Origin: CBDDKZ01 sp965230415
GTDB lineage: Bacteria > Bacteroidota > Bacteroidia > Cytophagales > JAAEPT01
NCBI GenBank assembly: GCA_965230415.1
Contig: CBDDKZ010000005.1
Span: 1,922,001-1,986,000 of the forward strand
Reading direction: 5' to 3'
DNA: 64,000 nucleotides
Shown here: piece by piece, positions 54,092 through 63,923 of the stretch
How the letters are laid out: each line of letters begins with the position of its first letter
Numbering within the stretch: position 1 is the stretch's first letter
Position numbers and translations under genes: made by a program
Notes under the pieces: generated by a model
Told to the model about the DNA's origin: nothing
The model's database searches: none
What the model saw: the letters and a program-made list of their open reading frames with translations, nothing else

Positions 54092-54608
54092 CCAGACTAT
54101 CATTCGATATATCGTTTCTTTTATCGGCATAATGCTTGCACAAGTGTTTATATTTAGAAATTTGGACTTATACCACACTGCGTTTTGCTTTATGTATCTT
54201 AATTTTATATTGATACTGCCAAAAGACTTGTCGCGCATTTATCTCTTACTCATAAGCTTTGTCACCGGCCTTATTATCGACGTTTTTGAGGATACCCTGG
54301 GAATAAATGCCTTTGTATGTGTCTTTATTGCTTATTTAAGGCCTTCATTTATCAAGATGCTCAATAATCAATCAGGTAACATGGAAGAGACCAAAGACCT
54401 TACTATGGGTGCTCTTGGGACCGGCGTCTTTATTGTATATGCTTTTTTGATGATTTTTACCCATAATGTACTTTTCTACATCATTGAAGCCTGGAGTTTA
54501 AATATGTTATCAAGGAGTTTGATAAAAGGAGTTGCAAGTACTTTTTATTCACTGGTCGTTATATTAATTGTTCAATACTTATTCTATTCGACTAAGAGGG
54601 CCAGATGA
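54084..54608 (+). CDS. mreD: rod shape-determining protein MreD
   Basis: A 174-residue membrane protein with about five or six helices and the pattern LLISFVTGLIIDVFEDTLGI typical of MreD. It overlaps both mreC and the PBP2 gene by a few bases, consistent with coupled translation in the elongasome operon. Confidence 0.88.
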   Translation: MNNQTIIRYIVSFIGIMLAQVFIFRNLDLYHTAFCFMYLNFILILPKDLSRIYLLLISFVTGLIIDVFEDTLGINAFVCVFIAYLRPSFIKMLNNQSGNMEETKDLTMGALGTGVFIVYAFLMIFTHNVLFYIIEAWSLNMLSRSLIKGVASTFYSLVVILIVQYLFYSTKRAR

Positions 54609-56575
54609 AAGATATACGCATATACATAATCAGAGGAGTGCTAATTACGGTAGCACTGTGTTATGTTGCGCGTTTATTTTATGTACAAATCATCAACGAT
54701 TCTTACAAAGAGCAGGCCAAGAGAAGTAAGTCTATAGAACGAGTTAAATACCCCTACAGAGGCGCTATTTATGATAGGAATGGGCATGCTATGGTTTATA
54801 GTACTCCCATTTTTGATTTAATGATAACATGGAAAGATGCGGAAGTTAAGGATACCACCAGGTTTTGTGAGTTACTGGGCATAAACAAAGAATACCTGCT
54901 CCAATGGTCAGCGGAATTTAAAGAGGAACGCGAGTTTCAATATCGTAAGATAAAACCTCAGGTATTTCTAAAGCGTATTTCTGCTGAAAAATTCGCGCAG
55001 TTACAAGACAGCTTTAACTTTAAGGGATTTAGTTTTCAATCGCGTATGGAGAGGGGGTACCCCCACGAAAATGCAGCCAACATTTTGGGCTATATAGCCG
55101 AAATTAGCCGACGCGAACTTGAAAAGGATTCTGCAAAATATTATAGACAAGGCGATTTTTTGGGGAAAAGCGGAATAGAAGCATCATATGAACAGTTTTT
55201 AAGAGGTAAAAAAGGGACAGAATTTATACGCGTTAATGCCAAAGGTGTAGAAATAGGTGCATATGACAATGGTAAATCAGATACTGCCGCAGTATCGGGA
55301 GTAAATCTGCAATGCACCATAGATATCGATTTGCAGGCTTATGGAGAACTTTTAATGCAGAATAAAGTGGGTAGTATTGTCGCTATTGAACCTTCAACAG
55401 GTGAAGTTTTAGCCTTGGTGTCTTCACCAACCTTCGACCCTAATCTACTTAGAGGGGAGGATTATTCCAAGAACTATAAAATGCTGGAAGCCGATAAACG
55501 ATTCACCCCACTGTTTAACAGAGCTATTCAAGCACAATATCCGCCAGGTTCTACTTTCAAAGTTATTCAGGGGCTTATAGCCTTACAGGAGAAAGCGATT
55601 TTACCCGGCCAGTTTATCTCAACAGTTGGCGAGGAAATCGGAGACCACGCTCCTGATGGTATGTACGACGTGGCCAAAGGTATACGCCTTTCCTCCAACA
55701 AATTCTTTAAAAGGCTTATGAGACGTGTGGTGGAAGCCGGACGCTCCCGAAATAAATTCGAAGATGCAGCGCTTGGATTGAACAAATGGAAGGAGCATAT
55801 GGAAAGTTTTGGCCTTGGCCATAAACTTGGAATAGATATTTACAACGAAGAAGGAGGCCTAATTCCCGGTGCGAAGTATTACAATAAAACATATGGAGAA
55901 AAAAGGTGGCGTTATTCCACCATTTATTCATTAAGCATAGGCCAGGGTGAGGTGCTGATCACCCCGCTACAATTGGCTAACCTTGCTGTGATAATGGCTA
56001 ACAGGGGTTATTACAGAACACCTCACCTAATCAGGGGAATGCATAAGTGGGAGAAGAACTTTACGAGTGTGGATCAAAAATATTTTGAATACGCCATTGA
56101 TGGAATGGAAGGGGTTGTTTACAACGGTACTGCCGGCCGTGCTCAAATTCCGGATGTGGTAGTTTGCGGTAAAACGGGAACTGTTGAAAATAAAAAAATA
56201 GGTGACAAAACTTATGCGAAAGATCATTCGGTATTTATGGCATTTGCACCACGTGAAGATCCAAAAATTGCTATTTCCGTTTACGTCGAAAACTCCGGTA
56301 ATTATGGTGGTACCTGGGCGGCACCCATTGCCAGCTTAATGATGGAAAAATATATAAAGGGAAAAGTGGATGTCGATGACCCTATGCGCAGATTCAAAGA
56401 ACAGCGTATTTTGGAAGCAGATTTTATGCCGGATGAGGAACATGAGATAAAAGCGCAAAGTGTACCAAAGCCCAAGAAGAAACCTGTTAAGAAACCTCAT
56501 ACAGAGGAGACCAGGCCACGTATTCCGCTTATAAACATAGACCCAGACCACCAAAATATTTTACAAACCGAATGA
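54605..56575 (+). CDS. mrdA: penicillin-binding protein 2 (elongasome transpeptidase)
   Basis: A 656-residue class B PBP. An N-terminal membrane anchor and dimerisation domain (RGAIYDRNG) lead to the transpeptidase: catalytic Ser316 in YPPGSTFKVI, the SxN motif in RLSSNKFFKRL, and KTG at Lys523 in VCGKTGTVENK. The last about 55 residues are a Lys/Pro-rich tail (VPKPKKKPVKKPH). It overlaps mreD and rodA by 4 bases each. Confidence 0.95.
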   Translation: MKDIRIYIIRGVLITVALCYVARLFYVQIINDSYKEQAKRSKSIERVKYPYRGAIYDRNGHAMVYSTPIFDLMITWKDAEVKDTTRFCELLGINKEYLLQWSAEFKEEREFQYRKIKPQVFLKRISAEKFAQLQDSFNFKGFSFQSRMERGYPHENAANILGYIAEISRRELEKDSAKYYRQGDFLGKSGIEASYEQFLRGKKGTEFIRVNAKGVEIGAYDNGKSDTAAVSGVNLQCTIDIDLQAYGELLMQNKVGSIVAIEPSTGEVLALVSSPTFDPNLLRGEDYSKNYKMLEADKRFTPLFNRAIQAQYPPGSTFKVIQGLIALQEKAILPGQFISTVGEEIGDHAPDGMYDVAKGIRLSSNKFFKRLMRRVVEAGRSRNKFEDAALGLNKWKEHMESFGLGHKLGIDIYNEEGGLIPGAKYYNKTYGEKRWRYSTIYSLSIGQGEVLITPLQLANLAVIMANRGYYRTPHLIRGMHKWEKNFTSVDQKYFEYAIDGMEGVVYNGTAGRAQIPDVVVCGKTGTVENKKIGDKTYAKDHSVFMAFAPREDPKIAISVYVENSGNYGGTWAAPIASLMMEKYIKGKVDVDDPMRRFKEQRILEADFMPDEEHEIKAQSVPKPKKKPVKKPHTEETRPRIPLINIDPDHQNILQTE

Positions 56576-57867
56576 GAGATAGCGATAGTATATGGCGATA
56601 TATTGATGTACCTACTTTGGTAATTTATACAGCCCTGGTGCTTTATGGCTGGATCAGTATTTATGCTGCGATATACGAACCGGGTGTAGAGGATTATAAC
56701 AATATATTCAGTCCGTCCATCACTTCCGGCAAACAGTTTATTTGGATATTAATAGCAGCAGTCATCGCTATATTTATACTCGTAGTAGATTTTAAGTTTA
56801 TATTCTCCGTACCCTATATTGTATATGCTATTTCAATTGTTGCACTTATTGGCGTTTTACTGTTTGGACATGAAATACAGGGAGCCAAATCATGGTACAA
56901 AATCGGAGGATTTACCATTCAACCATCAGAGTTTGCCAAATTTGCAACAGCTCTGGCATTGGCAAAGTACCTGGATAATACTACCGTGAAATATGGCTTC
57001 AATTCCAATGTGATGCTTATTGTGGGGATTATTGCACTTCCCGCCCTGCTTATTCTTTTTCAGAATGAGACCGGGACCGTACTTGTATTTACCAGTTTGG
57101 TTATTGTTTTGTACCTCGACGGCCTTAATGGAATGATACCCGCCGGCGGTCTCATTCTGGCTATTCTATTCTACCTCTCAATGAAATTTGACACACTACC
57201 CATTATTCTTGTATTGTTTTGTTTACTGGCCGTACTAGGCATATATATGCTTATAACAGGGCAATTTTCGAGAAATGTGCGCCTTTTTGTTATTGGTGTG
57301 GTCGCTTTTGTGATTTTTAGTGGAGTGGTCGCAGGATCCAGGTACTTTGTAGACAACATTTTGCAAGATCATCAAAGAAACAGAATTAAAGCATGGGTAA
57401 ATCCCGAATTTGATATTCGTGGCATTAACTATCAGACAAATAATTCGTTGGTAGCCATGAGTTCCGGAAGTGTGTGGGGCAAAGGATACCTTAATGGTGA
57501 TTTAACACATGGCGACTTCGTGCCGGAGCAGTATACCGATTTTATTTTTACTACAATTGGCGAAGAGCAGGGATTTGTTGGTACGGTAATGGTAATTTCA
57601 TTGTATCTGGCATTGATGATCCGACTTACGGTAGTTACACAACGGCAAAAATCTAAATTTGCTAAAATATATGGTTATTGCGTAATCTCTATTCTGTTTT
57701 TCCATTTTATGGTGAACCTGGGCATGACCATGGGGCTATTTCCTGTAATTGGAATTCCATTGCCATTTTTTAGTTACGGAGGGTCGGCGTTATGGGGCTT
57801 TACCATATTGCTATTTATATTCGTTAAGCTGGACATGCATCGTAGTCAAATATTGGCACGAGGATAA
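56572..57867 (+). CDS. rodA: SEDS glycosyltransferase RodA
   Basis: A 431-residue ten-helix peptidoglycan polymerase paired with PBP2. SEDS motifs: GFTIQPSEFAKFA, LILFQNETGTVLVF (Asp/Glu of the catalytic loop), LNGDLTHGDFVPEQYTDFIF with the active Asp, and GMTMGLFPVIGIPLPFFSYG (first 20). The stop is TAA at 57865; the operon seems to end here, before the subtilisin gene. Confidence 0.95.
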   Translation: MRDSDSIWRYIDVPTLVIYTALVLYGWISIYAAIYEPGVEDYNNIFSPSITSGKQFIWILIAAVIAIFILVVDFKFIFSVPYIVYAISIVALIGVLLFGHEIQGAKSWYKIGGFTIQPSEFAKFATALALAKYLDNTTVKYGFNSNVMLIVGIIALPALLILFQNETGTVLVFTSLVIVLYLDGLNGMIPAGGLILAILFYLSMKFDTLPIILVLFCLLAVLGIYMLITGQFSRNVRLFVIGVVAFVIFSGVVAGSRYFVDNILQDHQRNRIKAWVNPEFDIRGINYQTNNSLVAMSSGSVWGKGYLNGDLTHGDFVPEQYTDFIFTTIGEEQGFVGTVMVISLYLALMIRLTVVTQRQKSKFAKIYGYCVISILFFHFMVNLGMTMGLFPVIGIPLPFFSYGGSALWGFTILLFIFVKLDMHRSQILARG

Positions 57868-58006
57868 TTTAATGTATTCAAAAAAGAATTGTTAGAAGAA
57901 AATATTTCACTATTTACTTTGCGGCATCTTTGACGTCTCTACAGTCATGGGAGGTTTCATAAATCTCTATGAAACCTGTTTTTTACTATTTTTAAAAAGA
58001 AAAAAA

Positions 58007-59779
58007 ATGATTAATAGAGCTAACACATTATCAAAAACGGCACTTCTTACGGCTGTTTTTGCAGGCGCGCTATTTTTTAACGCGTGTCAAAAAGACGAAG
58101 ATTTTTCAAATTCTCCTTCCGAGACAAACGAGGCGACCAATCAAAAAGATGAAAAATTCATTGAAATAGATGGTGAAAGTAAGCCGGGAGAGTACATTAT
58201 TATTTTTAAAGAGGGATTAAACGAAAAAGGTAACAAAGCACTTGGCAAAAAAGAAAGAGAGGCGCATAGAAACGATATCGCCTTGAAATCTGAGAATACC
58301 ATACAACTGGTAGGCCTAGGCAATGAAGATATTACTCACGTTTATTCTAATGCGATTAATGCCTTCCATGCTACTCACTTAACCGAAGAACAAGCACGAA
58401 AAATTGCAGAAGATCCGGCAGTGGCATATGTCGAACCGAATCGAACCTTCCAATTAGAATATGAGGTAGAAGAGGTATTACCTGCCACAAATAACAAATT
58501 GGCCATGGCAGAAACTCCTTCTTGGGGCGTACGATATACCGGGCATCAGGTGGCTACCTCAAAACGCATCTGGATAATTGATACCGGTATTGCACCGCAC
58601 CCCGACCTGAATATTGATGAGCAAATGAGTAAAAACTTTGTTACCGGCGAAGATAGTTGGCACGACCTTAACGGGCATGGAACACATGTGGCAGGTATCG
58701 CGGCTGCCAAAAAAAATGATATTGGTGTGCGTGGTGTTGCAGCTGGTGCCAAAGTTGTGGCAATAAGAGCTTTAGGTTCAACAGCAGGAAGTTCCAATTC
58801 AGACTTAATAGCTGCGCTCGATTATGTCACTGCCAATATAAACGGATCTGACTATTGGAACGCATCTATATTTTCGATCGGTGATATCGCCGTGCAAATA
58901 GCGCTTAATAATTTGACAGAGAAAGCCAGAGGTTCATATGCAGCGGGCAACAATAGTCGAGATACCCGATTTTTTATTGGGGCGAGCTCATCTTCAGAAC
59001 GAATTTTTATCGTCGCCAATATGCAGGAGTCTGAGGAACCCGGTCCTGGTACCAATTTTGGGGAAAGTGTAGATTTCTGGGCTCCAGGTACCTTGATCCA
59101 ATCTACCTGGTTAAATAACGGTTATGCGACGCTTACGGGTACATCCATGGCTGCACCGCACGTTGCAGGGCTTTTAACCATTGACGGTATGGTTAAAAAC
59201 GCGAATAATAAGTCCATAACAAAAGAAGGATTTACAGACCCTATAGCTACACGCAGAGCAAATGCCGGAAGTAATAACACAAACAATAACAATACAAACA
59301 ATAACAACTCAAATAATAACAACAATAACAATACAAACAATAACAACACAAATAATAGTGGCGTTTCAGGTACTAAATTTCCTTGCGATGGAGTTAGCTA
59401 TAAGGCTGCGTGTAAATCGACTGGAAATTGTTATGTTGATAAAGATCAAGCTATTTCGGGTGGTTGTCCTGTGAATCAAATTTGGGTTATTGGTGATGAT
59501 AACAACAATAACAACAATAACAACAATAACAACAACAACAATAACAATAACAACAACAATAACAATAACAATAACAACAACAATAACAATAACAATAACA
59601 ATAACAATAACAATAACAATAACAATAACAATAACAATAACAATAACAACAATGGTGATTTCCCATGTGATGGCGTTACATATAAAGCGACGTGTAAATC
59701 GACCGGAAACTGTTATATTGATAGAAATCAAGCTATATCAGGCGGCTGCCCTGCTGATCAAATCTGGGAAGTAAAATGA
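58007..59779 (+). CDS. subtilisin-like (S8) lipoprotein protease with poly-Asn linkers
   Basis: A 590-residue predicted lipoprotein, started at the Met before its signal (TAVFAGALFFNACQKDED, lipobox Cys27); an earlier in-frame ATG adds 20 residues. A propeptide-type inhibitor I9 domain (about 50-150; GEYIIIFKEGLN, AYVEPNRTFQLE) precedes the S8 domain with Asp192 (WIIDTG), His224 (NGHGTHVAG), oxyanion Asn (AAGNNS) and Ser380 (GTSMAAPHVAG). After it come a 28-residue Asn/Thr/Ser tract, a 4-Cys module (FPCDGVSYKAACKSTGNCY), a 51-Asn tract, and a second copy of the module. Probably autoprocessed and surface bound. Confidence 0.9.
   Translation: MINRANTLSKTALLTAVFAGALFFNACQKDEDFSNSPSETNEATNQKDEKFIEIDGESKPGEYIIIFKEGLNEKGNKALGKKEREAHRNDIALKSENTIQLVGLGNEDITHVYSNAINAFHATHLTEEQARKIAEDPAVAYVEPNRTFQLEYEVEEVLPATNNKLAMAETPSWGVRYTGHQVATSKRIWIIDTGIAPHPDLNIDEQMSKNFVTGEDSWHDLNGHGTHVAGIAAAKKNDIGVRGVAAGAKVVAIRALGSTAGSSNSDLIAALDYVTANINGSDYWNASIFSIGDIAVQIALNNLTEKARGSYAAGNNSRDTRFFIGASSSSERIFIVANMQESEEPGPGTNFGESVDFWAPGTLIQSTWLNNGYATLTGTSMAAPHVAGLLTIDGMVKNANNKSITKEGFTDPIATRRANAGSNNTNNNNTNNNNSNNNNNNNTNNNNTNNSGVSGTKFPCDGVSYKAACKSTGNCYVDKDQAISGGCPVNQIWVIGDDNNNNNNNNNNNNNNNNNNNNNNNNNNNNNNNNNNNNNNNNNNNNNNNNNNNGDFPCDGVTYKATCKSTGNCYIDRNQAISGGCPADQIWEVK
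59273..59356 (+). repeat. AAC/AAT microsatellite encoding a 28-residue Asn-rich linker
   Basis: Twenty-eight codons, all AAT or AAC (Asn) apart from four ACA (Thr) and one TCA (Ser). It joins the protease domain to the first Cys module. The interruptions show it is older or less pure than the second tract. Confidence 0.85.
59501..59653 (+). repeat. pure AAC/AAT microsatellite encoding 51 consecutive Asn
   Basis: Fifty-one uninterrupted Asn codons between the two Cys modules, mainly in an alternating (AACAAT) pattern. A length change in multiples of three would keep frame, and others would remove the second module. Such tracts are prone to slipped-strand variation. Confidence 0.92.
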
Positions 59780-59801
59780 TAATAACATAGATAGTATTAC
59801 G

Positions 59802-59838
59802 AATGACCTGTACTTTCTTATTGAAAGTCAGGTCATTA
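59802..59838 (+). terminator. terminator of the subtilisin gene
   Basis: AATGACCTG with ACTTTC on one side pairs with GAAAGT and CAGGTCATT on the other, one unpaired T apart, across a short loop; 22 bases after the stop codon. The following sequence is moderately T-rich (ACTATTTTCAC). Confidence 0.75.
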
Positions 59839-60338
59839 CTATTTTCACTAAACTCCTTCAAAACTTTTATTATTACTAATACTTCTTCGAGCGTCGAGAC
59901 TATTTCAGCAGAAAAATCCATCTACTATTCTATAAGATAACTAACCCGCTTATGTGCTAATGATCTTTGTTTTTGTAAAGTGACAACGTGCTGCTAATCA
60001 GTTGTTATTAGCTTATAATGAGTGCTGGTGAAGTTTGGGAGAAGCTTAATAGACGCGGTTGTATAACAATAGTGGATAATCTTAATCCAAGACCAATTTT
60101 TGAGCTTAACTTTTCAGAATAATAGTCTCTGTAAGTACAACGTGGCGATGTTATCTGCATATACTACCTATCTAAAGTGACTAGTTTGTAGTCATTGTAG
60201 CTTATATTATGCTAAAAGGAGTTGCGCATTTCGCGCAACTCCCTTGTAAGCAATAGGAACTTGAAATAAAATAGTCTAATTCCATTCAACTCATGGTTTT
60301 AGATCCTATGCTTATTAAGCAATCAACCTTTTGTTAAC
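59839..60338. other. convergent intergenic region
   Basis: About 500 AT-rich bases between the subtilisin gene terminator and the T9SS propeller gene. It holds the second terminator at 60218-60242 and nothing else I can identify. Confidence 0.5.
60218..60242 (-). terminator. terminator of the T9SS propeller gene
   Basis: GGAGTTGCGC and GCGCAACTCC form a perfect 10-bp stem with the 5-base loop ATTTC. On the minus strand it is followed by TTTTAGC, consistent with intrinsic termination about 97 bases past the stop codon. Confidence 0.75.
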
Positions 60339-63300
60339 TTATCTTATAATGATACGTTCCATCCTTGAATAAGCAGGAGTAATTAGTTCTACGAAATATA
60401 CCCCTGAAGGGAAATTGCTTAAGTCTATATGCTCCACGGCATTATTTATTTCGTAAACGATTTCACCCCTTACATTGCTTATCTTCACTGATTTTAGGTC
60501 AAAGCCTTCTGAAACGTTAATAAGCAATTGATCCTTGACAGGATTCGGGTAAAGGGTCACATTGTGTAGCTTGTGTTCATCTGTTCCGGAGCATACATCG
60601 ACAGTCACAAGTACTTCTTTGCGCGGACCTTCACATGCTTCTTCGATAGGCTTCAAAATCCAGTCGTACAAGTAAAAGTAAAAACTGTAAGGATCTGAAG
60701 TAACGTTACCAGAAATTACACTACCATATCTGCCAAGGCTGTATGGGAATTGAACGCCTTCATTGTTTAAGTATAAATTGGATTCACTGGCTACCCCAAT
60801 TTGCCAGGTACCGACACCTACTTCCAAATTAAGTACCACCCGGGATGCACCGGCACCGCTTTCAACATTTACTGTTTGAACTAAATCGCCATTTTCGTTC
60901 CTAATTTCAACAGTTCTCATACCACTTTCTTCGGCATAAACCAGGGCCGATTCGATTACTACAGGCTTATAAATTTCGACAATTAAATAGAATCCACCGG
61001 TATGAAAAAAGCCATTCCCCATGGCCGAATCTGGTGCAGCGCCATGAAAACTTGTTGGTGCCATTGATTCGGCTACAAAATAGCTACTCGTTTCTGTCAC
61101 ATCTACATTTATAGAAGTGCCGAAACCGATGGCGTCTCCGCCAATAGCCTGGTCATACCATACAAGGCTGTCACTGATTCCGCTCGCGGACAACTCCACA
61201 TTACCACCAGGGTGGCAAATTAGCTGGTCTTCTGCCTCTGGAAGCGGAGGTTGTTCGAAAATATATACTTTTACTTCTGCCCTGGGGCTTGTGCAACCAT
61301 CGGTTTCATCCACAAAAAAGCTTGCCTCAGCATTCACATTCGTTACATAGGAAGCGCCACTACCGAGCACGTTGCCACCGTTGGGTACATCATACCAATT
61401 TATAGTACCTCCCACGCTGGCTTCAGCGTTCAGCGTAACCTCTCCGGGGCCGCATCTTTCCACTAAAGGTGTAACATCAATGGGTTCTTTTAATTTAAAG
61501 GTTACAACTACAGCTTGCGATTCACGCGAAATCTGGCCATTGTTTGCAACTAATGTATAACTGCCCTCTTCAGTGGCTGTATAGTCTTTATTGGTTGCAC
61601 CAGGAATATCAAGGTCATCTTTACGCCATTGATAACTATATCCAGGGCCTTGCGTTCCTTCAATCGTTACACTTTCTCCGTTACAGATGTTAGTAGGTCC
61701 TACTGCGTTCACTGTAACAATAAAGCCCTCCGCGTAAAGATCGGATTGCCAGATTCCCCTTCCATAAGTTGCCGCTCTTAATTTGCGTGCACTGTATTGA
61801 ATTTCAAGTTCTCGGACATTAACATTTGGCAGGCCATCCATAAAACCCTCCCATTGAGATAAATTGTCATTGGTGTAATAAACACCTTTATCCATACCTA
61901 CGTAAATGCCATTTAAGGGCGTGTCATCTATTAATACACACTCGGCTGTTAAATCGGGTAGATTATTGGTAATAGCAGACCAATTGCTTCCCCCGTTCAA
62001 AGATTCATAGACACCTTCTGAAGTAGCTACAGCTAAATGTTGTGAATCATTAGGGTCTACTGAAATGTAATTTACGTTACCAGATAAACCCGAGCTAATT
62101 TTGGTCCAGGATGGTGAAGCAGCCTGACCATTACTTGTTCTCCACATATCTCCCCCTTCAGCCATATAAATGAAATTGTTATCATTGGGTGCAATTTTAA
62201 ATTCATCGATAAGATCTAACTCATCGTCAAAACTCACATTGGAAGAAATATTCGACCATGTTTCTCCTCTGTCCGTGCTCTTAAATAAAAAATCGTAACC
62301 TGCATAAATGGTACTCGCATTTATGGGATCCATTTCAAAGGGAGTGACCCATTCGCCTCGTTTACCATTTGGACTTCTAAGTCTACTAAAACGAAGATCT
62401 GCGCTGCTTCTCCACAGATTGCCGAATATTGTTGTTCCATACACATAATTAGGATCGGAGTGATCAATAAAACATTCCATCGCGTCTGATTCCAGTTCTG
62501 TTGTAAATTGGTCGTTTTGGTATGCAAACATACCATTGTCTTGCGTACCGCCCACAACCATATTTTCATCAGTCTGTGAGTTTCCTAAACGATAAAACTG
62601 TGTAACGATCAAACCGTTATTTGCCAAATCTTCCATGTTATCCCCATTATCGCTACTTTTATAAACACCTCCGTCTGATCCCACATATAATATACCGTCT
62701 ACAAAAAACATCACCTCAACGTCTGCATGAACATAAGAAGGTTGGCCGAAAGAAGACCAACCGGCCATGAATTCAAAGTTAGCACCACCATCTTGAGACC
62801 TGTAGTAATTTACTCCGGCAATCTGCACCTCATTGGCATTAGTGGGAGAGACGGCTATGGCCATATCACGACTTGCCTGCCACCCCAGGTAATTATCTGC
62901 GCCATTATTGACGTCACTCATTATAGTAAAGCTATTACCTTCATTGCTTGAGCGGTAAATTCTGCCAAAGCCTTCTCCTTGTTTCTGAATCAGGTAGACC
63001 CAGTCAGGTTCTGCCGGGGTAACCGCTAATTTCATGCGCTCAGAAGCGACAAAACCATTGGAAATGGTACTCCAGGTAACACCTCCATCTGTCGATTTTC
63101 TAAATTCCCCTCCACAGGCGTACATTACATTCGTACTGCCGGGTTTATAGACAATGTCCTCGGTACTATCTGCAGAAACCTGTGTCCAGTTATTTCCGGC
63201 ATTGGTCGATCGATAAATTCCACTGGAAGAAACAGCAAAAATGATCGATGAATTAGCCGGATTTATCAAAATGGAACGTATTATACCGCTAGTTTGAGCG

Positions 63301-63923
63301 CCGGTGGCGTTCCAGGTTTGCCCTCCATCGTTCGATTTGTAAACGTCGCCTGAAGAATTTCCATGGTAAACAACATCGTTATTCCCAGGGTCAATGGCAA
63401 CAGACCATATGAACATGTTTGTGAGTTGGTCTCCCACCGGAGTCCAGGATGCCCCGGCATCTGTAGATTTCCACAGGCCACCTCCCGGAGACCCTGCATA
63501 GATTAAGTTTTGATTTTCCTTTTCAACAGCAATAGAAACAATCCTTCCGGTACCGGAAGACCTGTTTCCGCCAGACAACCAGTTAACCGGTCCCAGTTCT
63601 TCCCATTGTCCATCTGTATTGCTCGATTTATTTAATTTAGGAGCGTAATTCTTACGAAACTTAACATACGCATTTTCAACTTCTGCTTCACTGCGCAGAT
63701 TACCATTTGCATCCATTTTACGTTTCGCCGAATAGGCCCATCTTTGGTATAATTTATACCCGGAACCCTTACCTGTTCCATGTTCGGCAAAATGGCGCTC
63801 CGCTTCGCGCCGGACTTCATAAAAATTGGGATGCTCCTGTTGAATGAGCTCAATAAAGTGTTGAGTCTTTGCCTGAATAGTAATAATCAGGAGCCCGATC
63901 AAAAATACAATTTTGTTCATCAT
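60339..63923 (-). CDS. large secreted beta-propeller protein with T9SS sorting domain
   Basis: A 1194-residue exported protein. After the signal peptide (MNKIVFLIGLLIITIQAKTQ) comes an N-terminal module, HPNFYEVRREAERHFAEHG with KGSGYKLYQRWAYSAKRKMD, that recurs in Bacteroidota propeller proteins. Residues about 100-740 hold repeated sortilin/VPS10-BNR-type blades (GGGLWKSTDAGASWTPVGD, VYKSNDGGQTWNATG, VYESLNGGSNWSAI). Ig-like domains (YSYQWRKDDLDIPGATNKDY) and further beta-sandwiches follow. The last about 75 residues are a type A sorting domain (NVTLYPNPVKDQLLINVS, LSNFPSGVYFVELI). It is probably on the cell surface or released, acting in binding or polymer degradation; no catalytic site is evident. 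Confidence 0.88.
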   Translation of the reverse strand: MMNKIVFLIGLLIITIQAKTQHFIELIQQEHPNFYEVRREAERHFAEHGTGKGSGYKLYQRWAYSAKRKMDANGNLRSEAEVENAYVKFRKNYAPKLNKSSNTDGQWEELGPVNWLSGGNRSSGTGRIVSIAVEKENQNLIYAGSPGGGLWKSTDAGASWTPVGDQLTNMFIWSVAIDPGNNDVVYHGNSSGDVYKSNDGGQTWNATGAQTSGIIRSILINPANSSIIFAVSSSGIYRSTNAGNNWTQVSADSTEDIVYKPGSTNVMYACGGEFRKSTDGGVTWSTISNGFVASERMKLAVTPAEPDWVYLIQKQGEGFGRIYRSSNEGNSFTIMSDVNNGADNYLGWQASRDMAIAVSPTNANEVQIAGVNYYRSQDGGANFEFMAGWSSFGQPSYVHADVEVMFFVDGILYVGSDGGVYKSSDNGDNMEDLANNGLIVTQFYRLGNSQTDENMVVGGTQDNGMFAYQNDQFTTELESDAMECFIDHSDPNYVYGTTIFGNLWRSSADLRFSRLRSPNGKRGEWVTPFEMDPINASTIYAGYDFLFKSTDRGETWSNISSNVSFDDELDLIDEFKIAPNDNNFIYMAEGGDMWRTSNGQAASPSWTKISSGLSGNVNYISVDPNDSQHLAVATSEGVYESLNGGSNWSAITNNLPDLTAECVLIDDTPLNGIYVGMDKGVYYTNDNLSQWEGFMDGLPNVNVRELEIQYSARKLRAATYGRGIWQSDLYAEGFIVTVNAVGPTNICNGESVTIEGTQGPGYSYQWRKDDLDIPGATNKDYTATEEGSYTLVANNGQISRESQAVVVTFKLKEPIDVTPLVERCGPGEVTLNAEASVGGTINWYDVPNGGNVLGSGASYVTNVNAEASFFVDETDGCTSPRAEVKVYIFEQPPLPEAEDQLICHPGGNVELSASGISDSLVWYDQAIGGDAIGFGTSINVDVTETSSYFVAESMAPTSFHGAAPDSAMGNGFFHTGGFYLIVEIYKPVVIESALVYAEESGMRTVEIRNENGDLVQTVNVESGAGASRVVLNLEVGVGTWQIGVASESNLYLNNEGVQFPYSLGRYGSVISGNVTSDPYSFYFYLYDWILKPIEEACEGPRKEVLVTVDVCSGTDEHKLHNVTLYPNPVKDQLLINVSEGFDLKSVKISNVRGEIVYEINNAVEHIDLSNFPSGVYFVELITPAYSRMERIIIR

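Noticed and set aside
57947..58006. An earlier in-frame ATG for the subtilisin gene
   Set aside because: It adds 20 residues before an already good lipoprotein signal peptide.
59273..59653. Possible CRISPR-like repetition
   Set aside because: The repetition is trinucleotide in nature and coding (Asn), with no spacers.
59366..59774. Long minus-strand and frame-shifted frames of repeated Ile-Val or Ile-Thr
   Set aside because: They are mirror readings of the AAC/AAT microsatellite and have no independent support.
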